A stretch of DNA of 64,000 bases from positions 1-64,000 of the forward strand of contig CANCFV010000002.1 in assembly GCA_947377275.1 (NCBI GenBank). The letters run 5' to 3'. This DNA is from Burkholderiales bacterium (GTDB taxonomy: Bacteria; Pseudomonadota; Gammaproteobacteria; Burkholderiales; Burkholderiaceae_C). Made by a program: the position numbers and the translations under genes. Positions within the stretch are counted from its first letter, which is position 1. Every line of letters starts with the position of its first letter. The notes beneath the pieces are model-generated. The model was not told the DNA's origin. It saw nothing but the letters and a program-made list of their open reading frames with translations, and ran no database searches. Shown here in pieces: positions 6,834-16,246 of the stretch.

Positions 6834-8782
6834 CGCACCAGCAAAGGCACCAACACATCGCGGGCAAAAGCGCGCGACGCCATCGGCGTCAGGTGGCCGT
6901 AATCCCAACTGGTCAAGCCGGTGCTCATGTCATCGCCCAGGTACACCTGGCAGCCCTGTTCGTTGCAGAAGTAGTCGATGAGGCTGACGTACTGCATCGA
7001 AGCGGAATGGGGGAAGGCTGCCTTGACGCTGCGGTCTGTGTCCACCTTGGTGGTGTTCAAGCCAACCCAGGTGTGCCTCGGGCGCTCGTCCCACAATTTG
7101 TAGGCCGCGATCTCAGGCAAATCGGCACGCCAGTGCGGCGCAGGGCCGGCGAACACCACGCGGCGCACGCCCAGGCGCAACAGCTCGGTGCCCAAGGCCT
7201 GCATGTGCTGTGCGTCGTGGTGGCTGTTTTGCCCGATCAACACGATGTCGGGCTTGGTTTGAGCGATCTGGCGCAGCGCAAACCAATTCGAGTGCTTGCA
7301 GTAGTCCTCGGGATCAGGGTTGAGCGACACCTCGGCCGCGCACCCCGAACTGGCCACTTGCAGGATTTGCCAATCGGACGGCAAGTGGTCTTTCAAACCC
7401 ACGTGCAGGTGCTGCGCATGGCTGTCACCCCACACGAAAACGGCGTGCGGCTTTTGGGGGTCACGGGTGTAGCAGCTGTCGGCAATGCTGGGCAGGGGCA
7501 CACGGCTCTCAGCACCGGCGCGGAACTTGGCGATGTCGTAGAAATTGCAGTCGTTGCGGAACTTCTCGCTGATGCCTTCGCGGACCTTGTATCGCCACTC
7601 GGGCAGGCTGTCTTCGTAATACCGAATGAACTCGCCTTTGGCACCGGTCAATCGGTCTTCAAACCCATTGGTGCGATAGCCCTGGTAACCCAGGGCCATG
7701 AAGGCCATGCCACCCAGCACCGCCATGGCCGCGACCCATTTGACGCTGACAGAACGCGCGTGCCGCACCGGCTGCTCCACCCAACGCCAACTGGCGTAGG
7801 CCAAACCAAAGGTCAGCGCCAAGGCCACAACAATGTCTGGCGTATCGAGCTCACCCAACACGCGGTGACGCGCAAACACCAACAGGGGCTGGTGCCACAG
7901 GTAAGCGCTGTAACTGATCAGGCCAATGCCCACCAAGGGCTTGCATCCCAAAGCCCGGCCGACCAGCCCCTGCTTGGTCACACAGAGCAACAACAGGGCC
8001 GTGCCCACGATGGGCACCAAGGTGTAGACACTGGGGAATGGCGTCTCGGGCGTGAACCCGAACACCGCGTAGGCCAACAGGCCCAGCCCCAACACGCCCG
8101 CGGCGTCTTGCGCCCACACCGACCAGGGCACAGTGGGCTTGGCCGCTTGGATCGCCATGTGCACCGCCACCATCGAGCCGGCCAGCAGCTCCCAAGCGCG
8201 CGTGGGCAGCAGGAAGAAGGCGAAGTCATGTGAGGTGTGGACCGTCTTTTGCGCCAAGGCCAAGCTGCCCACAGCCAGCACGGCCAGCACGCACTGCAGC
8301 ACCACCCAACCCCAGCGCCGCAAGCTGAGCAAGAGCAAAGGGATGAAGAGGTAGTACTGCTCTTCGACCGCGAGGCTCCAGGTGTGGAGCAAGGGCTTGA
8401 GGTCAACGGCTTTTTCGAAGTAACCGCTCTGGTGCCAGAACAACACGTTGGACACGAACAGCGGCACCGCGGCCAAGCTCTCGGAAAAGTCCTTCATGTC
8501 GTCGGGCAGCAGCACGAACCAGGCCCCCACCACCGCGCAGGCCATCACCACGTACAAGGCGGGCAGGATGCGACGGGCGCGGCGTTCGTAAAAGCGCAGG
8601 ATGGAAAACGTGCCTTGCGCCTGCTCGGCCAACAGGATCGACGTGATCAGGTAACCGCTGATCACGAAGAAAACGTCGACACCCACGAAGCCGCCATCGA
8701 AGCCGGGCACGCCTGCGTGGAACAAGATCACGGGCAACACGGCCAGCGCGCGCAGGCCGTCAATTTCTCGCCTGTATTGCAT
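6830..8782 (-). CDS. Acyltransferase-3 / SGNH fusion (OafA-like)
   Basis: This is a second surface-glycan acyltransferase of the same build, 650 residues from the ATG at 8782 (MQYRREIDGLRALAVLPVILFH, the usual family start). The membrane domain has the GFVGVDVFFVISGYL and HTWSLAVEEQYYL motifs, and the C-terminal SGNH domain contains VFVWGDSHAQHL and a late DYGHLTPMASR catalytic block. Its stop overlaps the stop of the convergent paralogue by four bases. The track's longer start at 8857 crosses a run of eight C's that directly precedes the chosen ATG. The two proteins are related but clearly diverged, so this is not a recent duplication. Confidence 0.88.
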   Translation of the reverse strand: MQYRREIDGLRALAVLPVILFHAGVPGFDGGFVGVDVFFVISGYLITSILLAEQAQGTFSILRFYERRARRILPALYVVMACAVVGAWFVLLPDDMKDFSESLAAVPLFVSNVLFWHQSGYFEKAVDLKPLLHTWSLAVEEQYYLFIPLLLLSLRRWGWVVLQCVLAVLAVGSLALAQKTVHTSHDFAFFLLPTRAWELLAGSMVAVHMAIQAAKPTVPWSVWAQDAAGVLGLGLLAYAVFGFTPETPFPSVYTLVPIVGTALLLLCVTKQGLVGRALGCKPLVGIGLISYSAYLWHQPLLVFARHRVLGELDTPDIVVALALTFGLAYASWRWVEQPVRHARSVSVKWVAAMAVLGGMAFMALGYQGYRTNGFEDRLTGAKGEFIRYYEDSLPEWRYKVREGISEKFRNDCNFYDIAKFRAGAESRVPLPSIADSCYTRDPQKPHAVFVWGDSHAQHLHVGLKDHLPSDWQILQVASSGCAAEVSLNPDPEDYCKHSNWFALRQIAQTKPDIVLIGQNSHHDAQHMQALGTELLRLGVRRVVFAGPAPHWRADLPEIAAYKLWDERPRHTWVGLNTTKVDTDRSVKAAFPHSASMQYVSLIDYFCNEQGCQVYLGDDMSTGLTSWDYGHLTPMASRAFARDVLVPLLVR

Positions 8783-8790
8783 GGGGGGGG
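8783..8790. repeat. Eight-base G/C homopolymer beside the acyltransferase start
   Basis: A run of eight G's on the plus strand (C's on the coding strand) immediately precedes the ATG of the minus-strand acyltransferase. If translation began at an upstream in-frame ATG, slippage here would switch the frame. With the chosen start, it would change only the ribosome-binding spacing. Confidence 0.6.
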
Positions 8791-8937
8791 CTTGCGGTGC
8801 AAAAAGATGACGCTGCATCTTATCGATCAGCGACGCGCCTTGGGGGGCGCACCCCATGTGCCTGGGGGCACGCGAGCCGGGGAGAATGACGCAAATGGCC
8901 GAGTCTGCCGAGCCTCAAGCCAACTTCAGTTTGCGGG

Positions 8938-10176
8938 TTAGCCCCCGTGCGCGATCCGATCGGCGATGAACGAGGCGTCGCGGGCCACACCCGAAAAGCG
9001 CCCAGACCCCCAGGTGTGCAGCCAGGGCAGCCCCAGGAAGAACAGGCCCGGCTGCTGGGTGACGCCGCGGGCGTGGACCGGGTGGCCCTTGCCATTGAAG
9101 ACCGGCGCATCCACCCATTTGAAATCGGGCTCGAAGCCGATGCACCAGACGATGCTGGTGATGCCGGCGGCGCTCAGGTCGAGCGCCGTGGCTTCGGCCT
9201 CAGGCTGCCAGACGGGCGCATAGACAGCCGGCGGTAGGGCACTGAGGCCCTGGGCGGCAATGTGCTTGTCAATGGCCGCATTGATGCCGTTGTAGGTCTG
9301 GTCGGCGCGGTCCAGCGACTCGGTCAAGGTGGGTTTGAACTGCAGGGTGTGGCCGCTCAAGCCGTCCAGCAGGCCATGGAGCGCCATGCCTTCCAGGGCG
9401 AACTGGCGCAGGTCGATGTCTCGCCCACCGTCGCGGCCGGTCACATAGTGGTTGGTGTTGTCTCGCACGCCTTCACGCAGGGGGTGCTGGTCGACGGGCA
9501 TGTCGTAGTAGCCCATGTCGGCCAGCCAATCCACCACATCGCGACCGCGGTAGAAGCGGGCACAGCGCGGCGCATCACCCACGGCCAGGTGCACCTTCTT
9601 GCCAGCCAGGTGCAGGTCTTCGGCGATCTGCGAGCCCGACTGCCCGGAGCCCACCACCAGCACAGCCCCCTCGGGCAAGGCCTGCGGACTGCGGTACTGC
9701 TCGGAGTGGATCTGGGTGATGCTGTCGGGCAGGCGCTCGGCCAAGCGCGGGATGATAGGTTGGTGATATCCACCCGAAGCGATCACCACCTGATCGGCCG
9801 TGAAGTCGCCCGCACTGGTCGCCACCGCAAACCCACCCTCAGGGCGAGGCCTCACTTGGCGCACGCTCGTCTGCGTGAGCATGGGGGGCTGCACCTTGGC
9901 GAGGAAGGCGTCCAGGTAGGCCACGATCTGGTCCTTCTTCATGAAGCCATGAGGGTCGTCACCCGCGTAGTCGTGGCCCGGCAATTTGCATTGCCAGTTG
10001 GGCGTGACCAGGCTGAAGGCATCCCAGCGCTGGGTGCGCCAGCTGTGCATGGGCGTGTGCTTCTCGATCACCAGGTGATCGATGTCTTTGTGCTGCAGGT
10101 AATGGCTGAGAGACAAACCCGCTTGCCCGCCCCCCACGATGATGACGGGCAGGTGCTGGGGCGTGGTGGTGTTCAT
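8938..10176 (-). CDS. MSMEG_0569-family flavin-dependent oxidoreductase
   Basis: This 412-residue FAD/NAD(P)H enzyme resembles flavin monooxygenases. The FAD-binding GGGQAGLS motif is at residues about 15-22, and a second dinucleotide-binding GSGQSGSQIAEDL motif near 175-190 is for NAD(P)H. FFLGLPWLHTWGSGRFSGV near the C-terminus is typical of the MSMEG_0569 group. It is the last gene of the nitrilase cluster, downstream of the MSMEG_0570-like gene by about 60 bases. In the literature as I recall it, this cluster is tied to nitrile/cyanide nitrogen use, but the substrate of this oxidoreductase is not established. Confidence 0.88.
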   Translation of the reverse strand: MNTTTPQHLPVIIVGGGQAGLSLSHYLQHKDIDHLVIEKHTPMHSWRTQRWDAFSLVTPNWQCKLPGHDYAGDDPHGFMKKDQIVAYLDAFLAKVQPPMLTQTSVRQVRPRPEGGFAVATSAGDFTADQVVIASGGYHQPIIPRLAERLPDSITQIHSEQYRSPQALPEGAVLVVGSGQSGSQIAEDLHLAGKKVHLAVGDAPRCARFYRGRDVVDWLADMGYYDMPVDQHPLREGVRDNTNHYVTGRDGGRDIDLRQFALEGMALHGLLDGLSGHTLQFKPTLTESLDRADQTYNGINAAIDKHIAAQGLSALPPAVYAPVWQPEAEATALDLSAAGITSIVWCIGFEPDFKWVDAPVFNGKGHPVHARGVTQQPGLFFLGLPWLHTWGSGRFSGVARDASFIADRIAHGG

Positions 10177-10238
10177 GGGGCGTTCTTTTGGATGAGGTTG
10201 ACGGTGACGTTGCCTGGTGGAGCAGGGTTGCTGCTGTG

Positions 10239-10529
10239 TCAGCCAAGGTCGAAGGACTCGACCTTGACGCGGGCATCGGCTTGCCGGGCATAGGCGGTGG
10301 CGGTTTGGTGGATCTCAGCCCACTGATCCATGGCGCGCGAACAGGCAAAGCCGTACTTGGCACGCACGCGCTCAGAGGCGATCTCCAGGGCCTCGCGCAC
10401 GCGGGCCAGGAAGTCGTCGAGCGCGTAGTCCTGGCCCGGCGTGAGGAAGTCCTGAACGATCAGGGAGGGCGAGTAGCACTGGCTGACCTGGCCATCGGGC
10501 CAGCGCACAGAGAAATGCATTTCAGGCAT
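10239..10529 (-). CDS. MSMEG_0570-family nitrogen starvation response protein
   Basis: The 96-residue protein (MPEMHFSVRWPDGQ, then YSPSLIVQDFLTPGQDYALDDFL) matches the small conserved MSMEG_0570 family found only in nitrilase clusters. It has no catalytic motif, signal peptide or membrane segment. Its start overlaps the end of the glycosyltransferase gene by eight bases, implying translational coupling. Its biochemical role is unknown. Confidence 0.88.
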   Translation of the reverse strand: MPEMHFSVRWPDGQVSQCYSPSLIVQDFLTPGQDYALDDFLARVREALEIASERVRAKYGFACSRAMDQWAEIHQTATAYARQADARVKVESFDLG

Positions 10530-11817
10530 GGTGGAGAGACTCCGCGGATAAGGTGGAAAGACCGGCGTCAGGGTTGAGATGCAAGGAACCCAAACCGCGA
10601 TAGAGCGCCTCGTGGCGACGCGCGCTTTGGTCCCAGCTCATGCGGGCACACACGGCACCGGCACCCTGCACGATGGGGGCGGTGTGAAGCGGATCGAGGC
10701 TGTGCCACAAGGCCTGCGCGATGCTGTCGACACGGGTAGGATCGACCCAGAGCACCTCGTGTTCGCCCAGGTGCTCGGTGAACGGGGCCATGCGGGAGGC
10801 GATGGCCGGGGTGCCGCAGGCCAGCGCTTCAAGCACACACAAGCCGAAGCCCTCGCACAAAGAAGGCATGGCCAAGACCGTGGCGCGGCGGTAGAGGGCG
10901 GGCATGGCCTCATCGGGCAAAGGCCCCGTGACCCGCACCCGGCCCTCACCCGCTTGGCCTGGCGCCAGGCCGTTCTCGGTCAGCACGGCACGGAACGACG
11001 CTGCGATGGCCTCGTGGTCCAGCAGGCTCGCGCCACCGGCGATCACCAATTGCGCTTGCATGGCCTGCTGGGCCTGGTCTGGCCTGTGGCCTTGAGCATC
11101 TGTGGCTGCGCTGGCTTCTCGCCGCACCTGGGCAAAAGCCTGCAAGAGACGAACGGTGTTTTTGCGCGCTTCCACGCCACCCACGGCCAACCAAACAACG
11201 CCCTCAGGCTGCACGCCAAGGCTGGCGAGCAGGTCTGCATCACGTCGTGCCTGGGTCTCGTCGACCTGCGCCTGAAAGCGCTGCACATTGACGCCGTTGG
11301 GCACCCACTGCGCCAACCGAGACCAGGTCTGTGCCAACTCGCACTGCCAGAGTGTGCTCACGCAGCACAACTGGCTCGCGGCCATCACACCGCGGGTCTG
11401 CCAGCGTCTCAGCTGGGGTTCATCAAAGTGGTCCAGGTGGTGCACCGTTCGCACAAAGCCTGGGATGCGGCCTTCTTCCCGCAGCGTGGCCAGCGCGTTG
11501 GCCGTGATGCTGTCTTGCGAGTGCAGCACGTCGAAGGTGCCCAGATCAGGCAGGGCGCGCAGGTGATCGGTCATGAACTGGATGCGTGCACCGACCATGT
11601 CGACCAGCCCCGCAGGCAGGGCTTGCGGCAGCGAGGCCACAGACAGCTTGGCGCGCGTGGGGCGGAACAAGGTCTGGCCTGCCTTGGCGCTGGCCATGAG
11701 GGTGACGTCGTGCCCGCGCTCGGTGAGGGCGTCGGCAAGCTCCAGGGCGTGGACCACACCACCGCGTGGGTTGAGCGAGTGCATCAACAAGCCGATGCGA
11801 AGCGGGCGCGGGCTCAT
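10522..11817 (-). CDS. MSMEG_0565-family glycosyltransferase
   Basis: This GT-B fold glycosyltransferase (GT4 type) is 431 residues long from the ATG at 11817, which makes an ATGA overlap with the upstream AIR-synthase-like gene; the track's 44 extra residues are rejected. The N-terminal RIGLLMHSLNPRGGVVHALELADAL is typical of the acceptor domain, and MPSLCEGFGLCVLEALACGTPAIAS near the C-terminus is the donor-binding EX7E region. It is a constant member of the nitrilase cluster, but its sugar donor and acceptor are unknown. Confidence 0.9.
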   Translation of the reverse strand: MSPRPLRIGLLMHSLNPRGGVVHALELADALTERGHDVTLMASAKAGQTLFRPTRAKLSVASLPQALPAGLVDMVGARIQFMTDHLRALPDLGTFDVLHSQDSITANALATLREEGRIPGFVRTVHHLDHFDEPQLRRWQTRGVMAASQLCCVSTLWQCELAQTWSRLAQWVPNGVNVQRFQAQVDETQARRDADLLASLGVQPEGVVWLAVGGVEARKNTVRLLQAFAQVRREASAATDAQGHRPDQAQQAMQAQLVIAGGASLLDHEAIAASFRAVLTENGLAPGQAGEGRVRVTGPLPDEAMPALYRRATVLAMPSLCEGFGLCVLEALACGTPAIASRMAPFTEHLGEHEVLWVDPTRVDSIAQALWHSLDPLHTAPIVQGAGAVCARMSWDQSARRHEALYRGLGSLHLNPDAGLSTLSAESLHHA

Positions 11818-12854
11818 GCGGCAGCCTCTGTGGCAGTGCGGGGGCAGATGAAGGGCTCGCGCTGAAAGTCCCACAGCAAAGCGGGCTCGGCATCGCCTTG
11901 TGTCAGCCACACTTCGCGGCTGTCGTTGACTTGCCCGATCACGGCGCAAGCTAGGCCTTGGGCCTCACAGCGCTGCATCAAAGGAGCGAGGTTCGGCGTG
12001 TCAACCGAGAGCAAAAAGCCAAAGCTGGGGAAGGCCTGCAACCAACGCAGCCAGGCGGCAGGTGCATCCAGCGGGCCATGCCCCGGGGGGTGCGGGATGG
12101 CATTGAGGTTGATGCGACAACCCACACGAGAGCACTCCAGCAGCATCAAGGCCGTGCCCAAGATGCCCGCCATGCTGATGTCTTTGGCAGCGGCGCTCCA
12201 GCCCGCTTCGGCGATCTCGGGCAACAAGGCCAGGTCGCTTCGAAGGCGCGCGGGTGGCGCCTCGGTGGAGGCGTTCCAGAAGGGCTGGTTCTGCTTCCAG
12301 CGTCCCCTCAAGTCCACCAACATGACCAGGCTCTGCCCGGCGCGCGCCTGGAAGCTCGACAGCAAGGCCTTGGCACGCCCCAGCACCGCCACGGCCAGTT
12401 GCCCGCGTGCCGCGCGGTTGTTGCTGTGGCCGCCCACAATGGGCACGCCATACGCGGCCGAGGCCGCCGCCATGCCCTTGAGCACGGGGTCGGCGCCGGC
12501 CTGACCTTGCGACCACAAGGCATCGACCACCGCGATGGGCCGCCCGCCCATGGCGGCGATGTCTGAGAGGTTGACCATGACGCCGCTGTAGCCCGCGAAC
12601 CAAGGCATCTGCTCCACAAAATCTTCGACCATGCCCTCAATGGCCAAGAGCAGGTGGCCATCGGCATCGGGGATGGCCGCGCAGTCATCGCCCAGCAGCA
12701 CGCCCTGATCGGCCGCGAGCGTGGTGTCGGCCAGGCCGCCTGGCAGCGCTTGCGCCAAGGCCGTGACCACATCGCTGATGTCGCGCTTGTGGGCAAATCC
12801 GCGGCCGGCACGCAGCGTGCTCACCAGGTCGGTCAAGGGCAAGGGGCTGCTCAT
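11814..12854 (-). CDS. Sll0787-family AIR synthase-like protein
   Basis: This 346-residue protein resembles PurM/HypE/SelD-type ATP-binding enzymes. DQGVLLGDDCAAI carries the metal- and phosphate-binding aspartates, and MVNLSDIAAMGGRPIAVVDAL and GHSNNRAARGQLAVAVLG are the further family blocks. The start is the ATG at 12854, which overlaps the GNAT stop by four bases. Related proteins activate a substrate through phosphorylation with ATP. In Synechocystis the counterpart (Sll0787) lies in the nitrilase cluster. In some actinobacteria I recall it fused to the GNAT; here the two are separate but coupled. Confidence 0.88.
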   Translation of the reverse strand: MSSPLPLTDLVSTLRAGRGFAHKRDISDVVTALAQALPGGLADTTLAADQGVLLGDDCAAIPDADGHLLLAIEGMVEDFVEQMPWFAGYSGVMVNLSDIAAMGGRPIAVVDALWSQGQAGADPVLKGMAAASAAYGVPIVGGHSNNRAARGQLAVAVLGRAKALLSSFQARAGQSLVMLVDLRGRWKQNQPFWNASTEAPPARLRSDLALLPEIAEAGWSAAAKDISMAGILGTALMLLECSRVGCRINLNAIPHPPGHGPLDAPAAWLRWLQAFPSFGFLLSVDTPNLAPLMQRCEAQGLACAVIGQVNDSREVWLTQGDAEPALLWDFQREPFICPRTATEAAA

Positions 12855-13480
12855 CGGGTGCTGCCTTTGCCGGCCAAGGTCACATAGCCCCACTCGGGCG
12901 CCATGCAGGGCGGGTAGTGGGCCAAGCTGGCCTGCATCAAGCCGTGCGGGCGGCCATGCAGCAGCTTCTCGCCGTGCAGGGCCCAGTTCAGCTGCGTGAA
13001 CAGGGGCACGTTCTGCGCTTGCACATGGGCCCAGAACGCGGTGGCGCCTTGTGCGTGCGCCATGCCCACGGCCAGTCGGATCAAGGTCGCGCCCAGCCGC
13101 CCCACATGCCGGAAGGAGGGGTGCACGGCCAGGCGAGAGCCCCACCACACGCCAGGCTGGTCCGGGTCTTCGTGGATGCGCACCGTGCCCACCACCTGGT
13201 CGCACTCGCCCGCCACACAGGTGCAGGCCACGAGCAATTGGGCGTGTGCGTCGATGGCATCGCGGTCGTCGCCCACGAACACGCCTTGCTCCATGCAGAA
13301 CACCATGCGGCGCAAGGCATGGGCCTCGCGTCGCTCCCAGGCCTCGCTGGCTTGCTTGACGCGGAACTCGGTGGGCGTGAAAGCGGTGGGCAGCTCATTG
13401 CCCCAATCGCCATGCCACGTCGGCAAGGCATGGGTGCTTGGCATCACCGTTGAAATCACCGTTGAAGCGAGGTCAGACAT
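12851..13480 (-). CDS. MSMEG_0567/Sll0786-family N-acetyltransferase
   Basis: This 209-residue protein has a GNAT fold from about residue 40 to 195. The line RLAVHPSFRHVGRLGATLIRLAV is the acetyl-CoA-binding motif, and WGYVTLAGKG closes the protein. The N-terminal 35 residues look poorly conserved. It sits between the radical SAM and AIR-synthase-like genes of the nitrilase operon, with a 21-base gap before it and a four-base overlap after it. The acyl acceptor is unknown. Confidence 0.88.
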   Translation of the reverse strand: MSDLASTVISTVMPSTHALPTWHGDWGNELPTAFTPTEFRVKQASEAWERREAHALRRMVFCMEQGVFVGDDRDAIDAHAQLLVACTCVAGECDQVVGTVRIHEDPDQPGVWWGSRLAVHPSFRHVGRLGATLIRLAVGMAHAQGATAFWAHVQAQNVPLFTQLNWALHGEKLLHGRPHGLMQASLAHYPPCMAPEWGYVTLAGKGSTR

Positions 13481-13501
13481 GGCGGGTGCTCCTGCAAGGT
13501 C

Positions 13502-14641
13502 TCAGGCCAAGGGGGTGGTCTCGTACACCGACAAGGACGAGCAGGCGCCGCACTTGCCGCAGCCGGCCTTGATGTCGCCCGAACGCAGGCCAGCGGCGCT
13601 GACCATGGCGCCCAAGGGCTCCAGCACGCTGCGCATGAATTGGGGGTCGGGCGCGGGGTGGCCTTCGAGCGGGGTGCCGCTGATGGGCACAAAGGGCACG
13701 ACGAAGGGGTAGACGCCCATGTCCAGCAGGCGCTGGCTCATGCCCAAGATGGCCTGTTGGCTGTCACCCAAACCGGCCAGGATGTAGGTGCTGACCTGGC
13801 CGCGTCCAAACACCTTGACGGCCGCCTCGAAAGCACTGAAATAGCGCGACAAGGGCATGCTGGCCTTGCCCGGCATGATGCGTTCGCGCACCTCGGGCGT
13901 GACGGCCTCCAGGTGCATGCCCAGGGTGTCGACGCCCGCGTCCAGCATGCGCTGGAACCACGCGTCGTCATCGGGCGGCTCGCACTGCGCTTGGATGGGC
14001 AGGTTGACGGCCACCTTGATGGCACGGGCGCTCTCGGTCAAGATGGCAGCGCCACGGTCGGGTGTGGCCGGCGTGCCGGTGGTGAGCACCATGTGCTTGA
14101 CGCCATCGAGGGCCACCGCGGCCTTGGCCACCTCGGCCAACTGCGCCGGCGTCTTGTGCGCGATGGTGCGCCCTGCAGCCAGCGATTGCCCGATCGAGCA
14201 GAACTGGCAGGTCTTCTTGCGGCTCTCGTAGCGGATGCAGGTTTGCAGCACCGTGGTGGCCAGCACATCGCGGCCATGCAGGGTGGCGATGTGCGAGTAA
14301 GGCACACCCTCGGCCGTTTGCAGCGCATAGAACTTGGGCGTGGCCGGGAAGCTCAATTGGGCAATGGGGATGCTGGCGTGTCGCAGCGTGCTCATGCCAT
14401 CGGGGCCCGGAGCATCGGCCAGGAAGGGCGAATCGAAGGCTGGGGCCGTGTGCACGGGCACCATCACCGTGTGCCCTTCAATGGTCACGGCCTTGTGGTC
14501 AGAAGGGCCGGCCCCGCCACGGCGGCTGGCCAGGCCGGCGCCAGGGTCGAGCAGGCGCATGCCCCTGGACTGCAGCTCGGTCACCAGCGCGCGGGCTTGT
14601 GGGCTCAAGGTCGCGGCCATCACATCGGAACTCGGGGACAT
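13502..14641 (-). CDS. MSMEG_0568-family radical SAM protein
   Basis: This 379-residue enzyme has a radical SAM barrel whose cluster-binding cysteines are spaced CX9CX2C (CIRYESRKKTCQFC) rather than the usual CX3CX2C. A C-terminal CGKCGAC motif probably binds a second iron-sulfur cluster. TPKFYALQTAEGVPYSHIA and NLPIQAQCEPP are further conserved blocks. It is ten bases upstream of... that is, it follows the nitrilase gene by about ten bases in the operon. The reaction is unknown; its constant pairing with the nitrilase suggests that it makes or processes the nitrile substrate. Confidence 0.9.
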   Translation of the reverse strand: MSPSSDVMAATLSPQARALVTELQSRGMRLLDPGAGLASRRGGAGPSDHKAVTIEGHTVMVPVHTAPAFDSPFLADAPGPDGMSTLRHASIPIAQLSFPATPKFYALQTAEGVPYSHIATLHGRDVLATTVLQTCIRYESRKKTCQFCSIGQSLAAGRTIAHKTPAQLAEVAKAAVALDGVKHMVLTTGTPATPDRGAAILTESARAIKVAVNLPIQAQCEPPDDDAWFQRMLDAGVDTLGMHLEAVTPEVRERIMPGKASMPLSRYFSAFEAAVKVFGRGQVSTYILAGLGDSQQAILGMSQRLLDMGVYPFVVPFVPISGTPLEGHPAPDPQFMRSVLEPLGAMVSAAGLRSGDIKAGCGKCGACSSLSVYETTPLA

Positions 14642-14650
14642 GCTTGCTCC

Positions 14651-15745
14651 TCAGGCCACACGGGCCAGCGGGTTGCGGGAGAGATCGGGCGTGCTGGCCG
14701 TGGCGGCTTCGGCAGCAGCACGGCTGGCAAGGTTCAGGCCAGGCGTGCTCACCGCCCCGATGCCATCGGCACCGGCGGCTTGCATCGCGGCCGAGAGGCC
14801 ATGCACGGGCGAGGTCGGGCGGTCGTCGAGGTTGAGGCTGAGCAACTCGGGGCGGGCGTAGTGCCCCACCGAGTCCATCATGCGTTTGCGCTTGGTGATC
14901 AGGCTCATGTCGAGGTCGGCGATCACCAGGCCCTCGCCCTCTTTCAGGATGGGCGCCAAGGGCACACCTTCCGGCGAGATGATGGCCGTGCAGCAACCGC
15001 CACGCAGGCCGCGTTGCAAGCCCTTGTCAGGCGTGATCGACTCGATCTGCTCGTCCGTCAACCAGCCCGTGCTGTTGATGACAAAGCAGCCCGCCTCCAG
15101 CGCGTGGTGGCGGATGGTCACCTCCATCTGGTCGGCAAAAATGGGGCCCACCAAAGAGCCCGGGAACTGGGCGCAGTGGATCTCTTCATGCTGCGCCATC
15201 AGGGCGTAGCGGGCCAAGGGGTTGTAGTGCTCCCAGCAAGCCAGGGCACCCACGCGGCCCACGGCGGTGTCGACCACCTTGAGCCCCGCGCCATCGCCCT
15301 GCCCCCACACCATGCGCTCATGGAAGGTGGGCGTGAGCTTGCGGCGCTTGAGGCGCAAGGCCCCGGTCTCGTCAAAAATGAGCTGGGTGTTGTAGACGCT
15401 GCCGTGGTCGCGCTCGTTCACACCGAGCACCACCACCATGCCGTGCTGACGGGCCCGTTGGCCCACCGCATCGGTCACCGGGCCAGGCACCACCACCGCA
15501 TGCTCGTAGAGCGCCATGTGCTCCGCGCCAGACAACATGGGCGGGCGGATGAAGCTGAAGTAAGGGTAGTAGGGCACGAAGGTCTCTGGGAAGACGATCA
15601 GCTCGACGCCTTTGGCCGCAGCCTCGTCGATCGTGGCAAGCACTTTGTCCAACGTGCCCCCAGGCTCGTGGGCCGCCTTGTTCAGCACCGGTGCGATCTG
15701 CACCGCAGCCGCCTTGACGATGCGCTTGGTGGTGTCCTGGCTCAT
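14651..15745 (-). CDS. Nit6803-family nitrilase
   Basis: This 364-residue nitrilase (carbon-nitrogen hydrolase superfamily) would convert nitriles to carboxylic acids and ammonia in the cytoplasm. The catalytic triad is visible as E54 (FPETF), K136 (RRKLTPT) and C170 ([12 protein letters not shown]). The family otherwise shows [11 protein letters not shown] and [17 protein letters not shown]. It is second in the cluster, 18 bases after the Sll0783-like gene. The C-terminal 40 residues are Ala-rich and variable. Nit6803-type enzymes act on a range of nitriles in vitro; the physiological one is not settled. Cluster members of this kind have been linked to growth on cyanide as nitrogen source in pseudomonads. 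Confidence 0.93.
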   Translation of the reverse strand: MSQDTTKRIVKAAAVQIAPVLNKAAHEPGGTLDKVLATIDEAAAKGVELIVFPETFVPYYPYFSFIRPPMLSGAEHMALYEHAVVVPGPVTDAVGQRARQHGMVVVLGVNERDHGSVYNTQLIFDETGALRLKRRKLTPTFHERMVWGQGDGAGLKVVDTAVGRVGALACWEHYNPLARYALMAQHEEIHCAQFPGSLVGPIFADQMEVTIRHHALEAGCFVINSTGWLTDEQIESITPDKGLQRGLRGGCCTAIISPEGVPLAPILKEGEGLVIADLDMSLITKRKRMMDSVGHYARPELLSLNLDDRPTSPVHGLSAAMQAAGADGIGAVSTPGLNLASRAAAEAATASTPDLSRNPLARVA

Positions 15746-15763
15746 GGTGGTGTCCGCCTTGCT

Positions 15764-16246
15764 TTACAGCGTCCAGGTGTCGATCACGACGGCGTTGGCC
15801 TTCTTGTGCAGCAGCACGATGTCCAGCACGTCGAGCGGGTTGATCGGGCGGATGCCTTCGATCAGCGAGCCTTCACCGTGGCCATACAGGGCTTGCAAGG
15901 CAAAGCGGCAGGCGTAGACCTTGCCGCCCTCTTCCATGAACTTGGTGATCTGCTTGTTGAAGTTCTGGTGGCCAGGGAAAGCCTCGTCGCCCAGCTTGGG
16001 AAAGCCGCGCTTGACACCCAGGGTCACACCTGGGCCGTACAGCAGCACCGAGGTCTCGTAACCCTTGCGCTGCAGGCGTGTGGCTTGCAGCAGGTTGACG
16101 AAACCGATCGAGCCTTCAAAGGCCACGGTGTGGAAGGTCACCAGGGCCTTTTCGCCGGGCGAGGCCTTCACGTCTTCAAAGACCTTTTCTTCGTAGTCGA
16201 CCAGGAATTCGCCGATTTCATTGGGGGCTTTGGTCACAGCAGGCAT
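15764..16246 (-). CDS. MSMEG_0572/Sll0783-family nitrogen starvation protein
   Basis: The 160-residue soluble protein is the first gene of the nitrilase operon. Its sequence ([28 protein letters not shown], then [17 protein letters not shown]) resembles the DsrE/DsrF-like fold and matches the Sll0783 family, whose cyanobacterial member is nitrogen-starvation induced. The C-terminal [29 protein letters not shown] is characteristic. No catalytic function is assigned. It starts about 100 bases from a dense set of GCGATCAA repeats shared with the divergent MocR regulator. Confidence 0.9.
   Translation of the reverse strand: MPAVTKAPNEIGEFLVDYEEKVFEDVKASPGEKALVTFHTVAFEGSIGFVNLLQATRLQRKGYETSVLLYGPGVTLGVKRGFPKLGDEAFPGHQNFNKQITKFMEEGGKVYACRFALQALYGHGEGSLIEGIRPINPLDVLDIVLLHKKANAVVIDTWTL

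Noticed and set aside
6695-8233. 512-residue plus-strand ORF
   Set aside because: Antisense to the minus-strand acyltransferase, with no recognisable motif.
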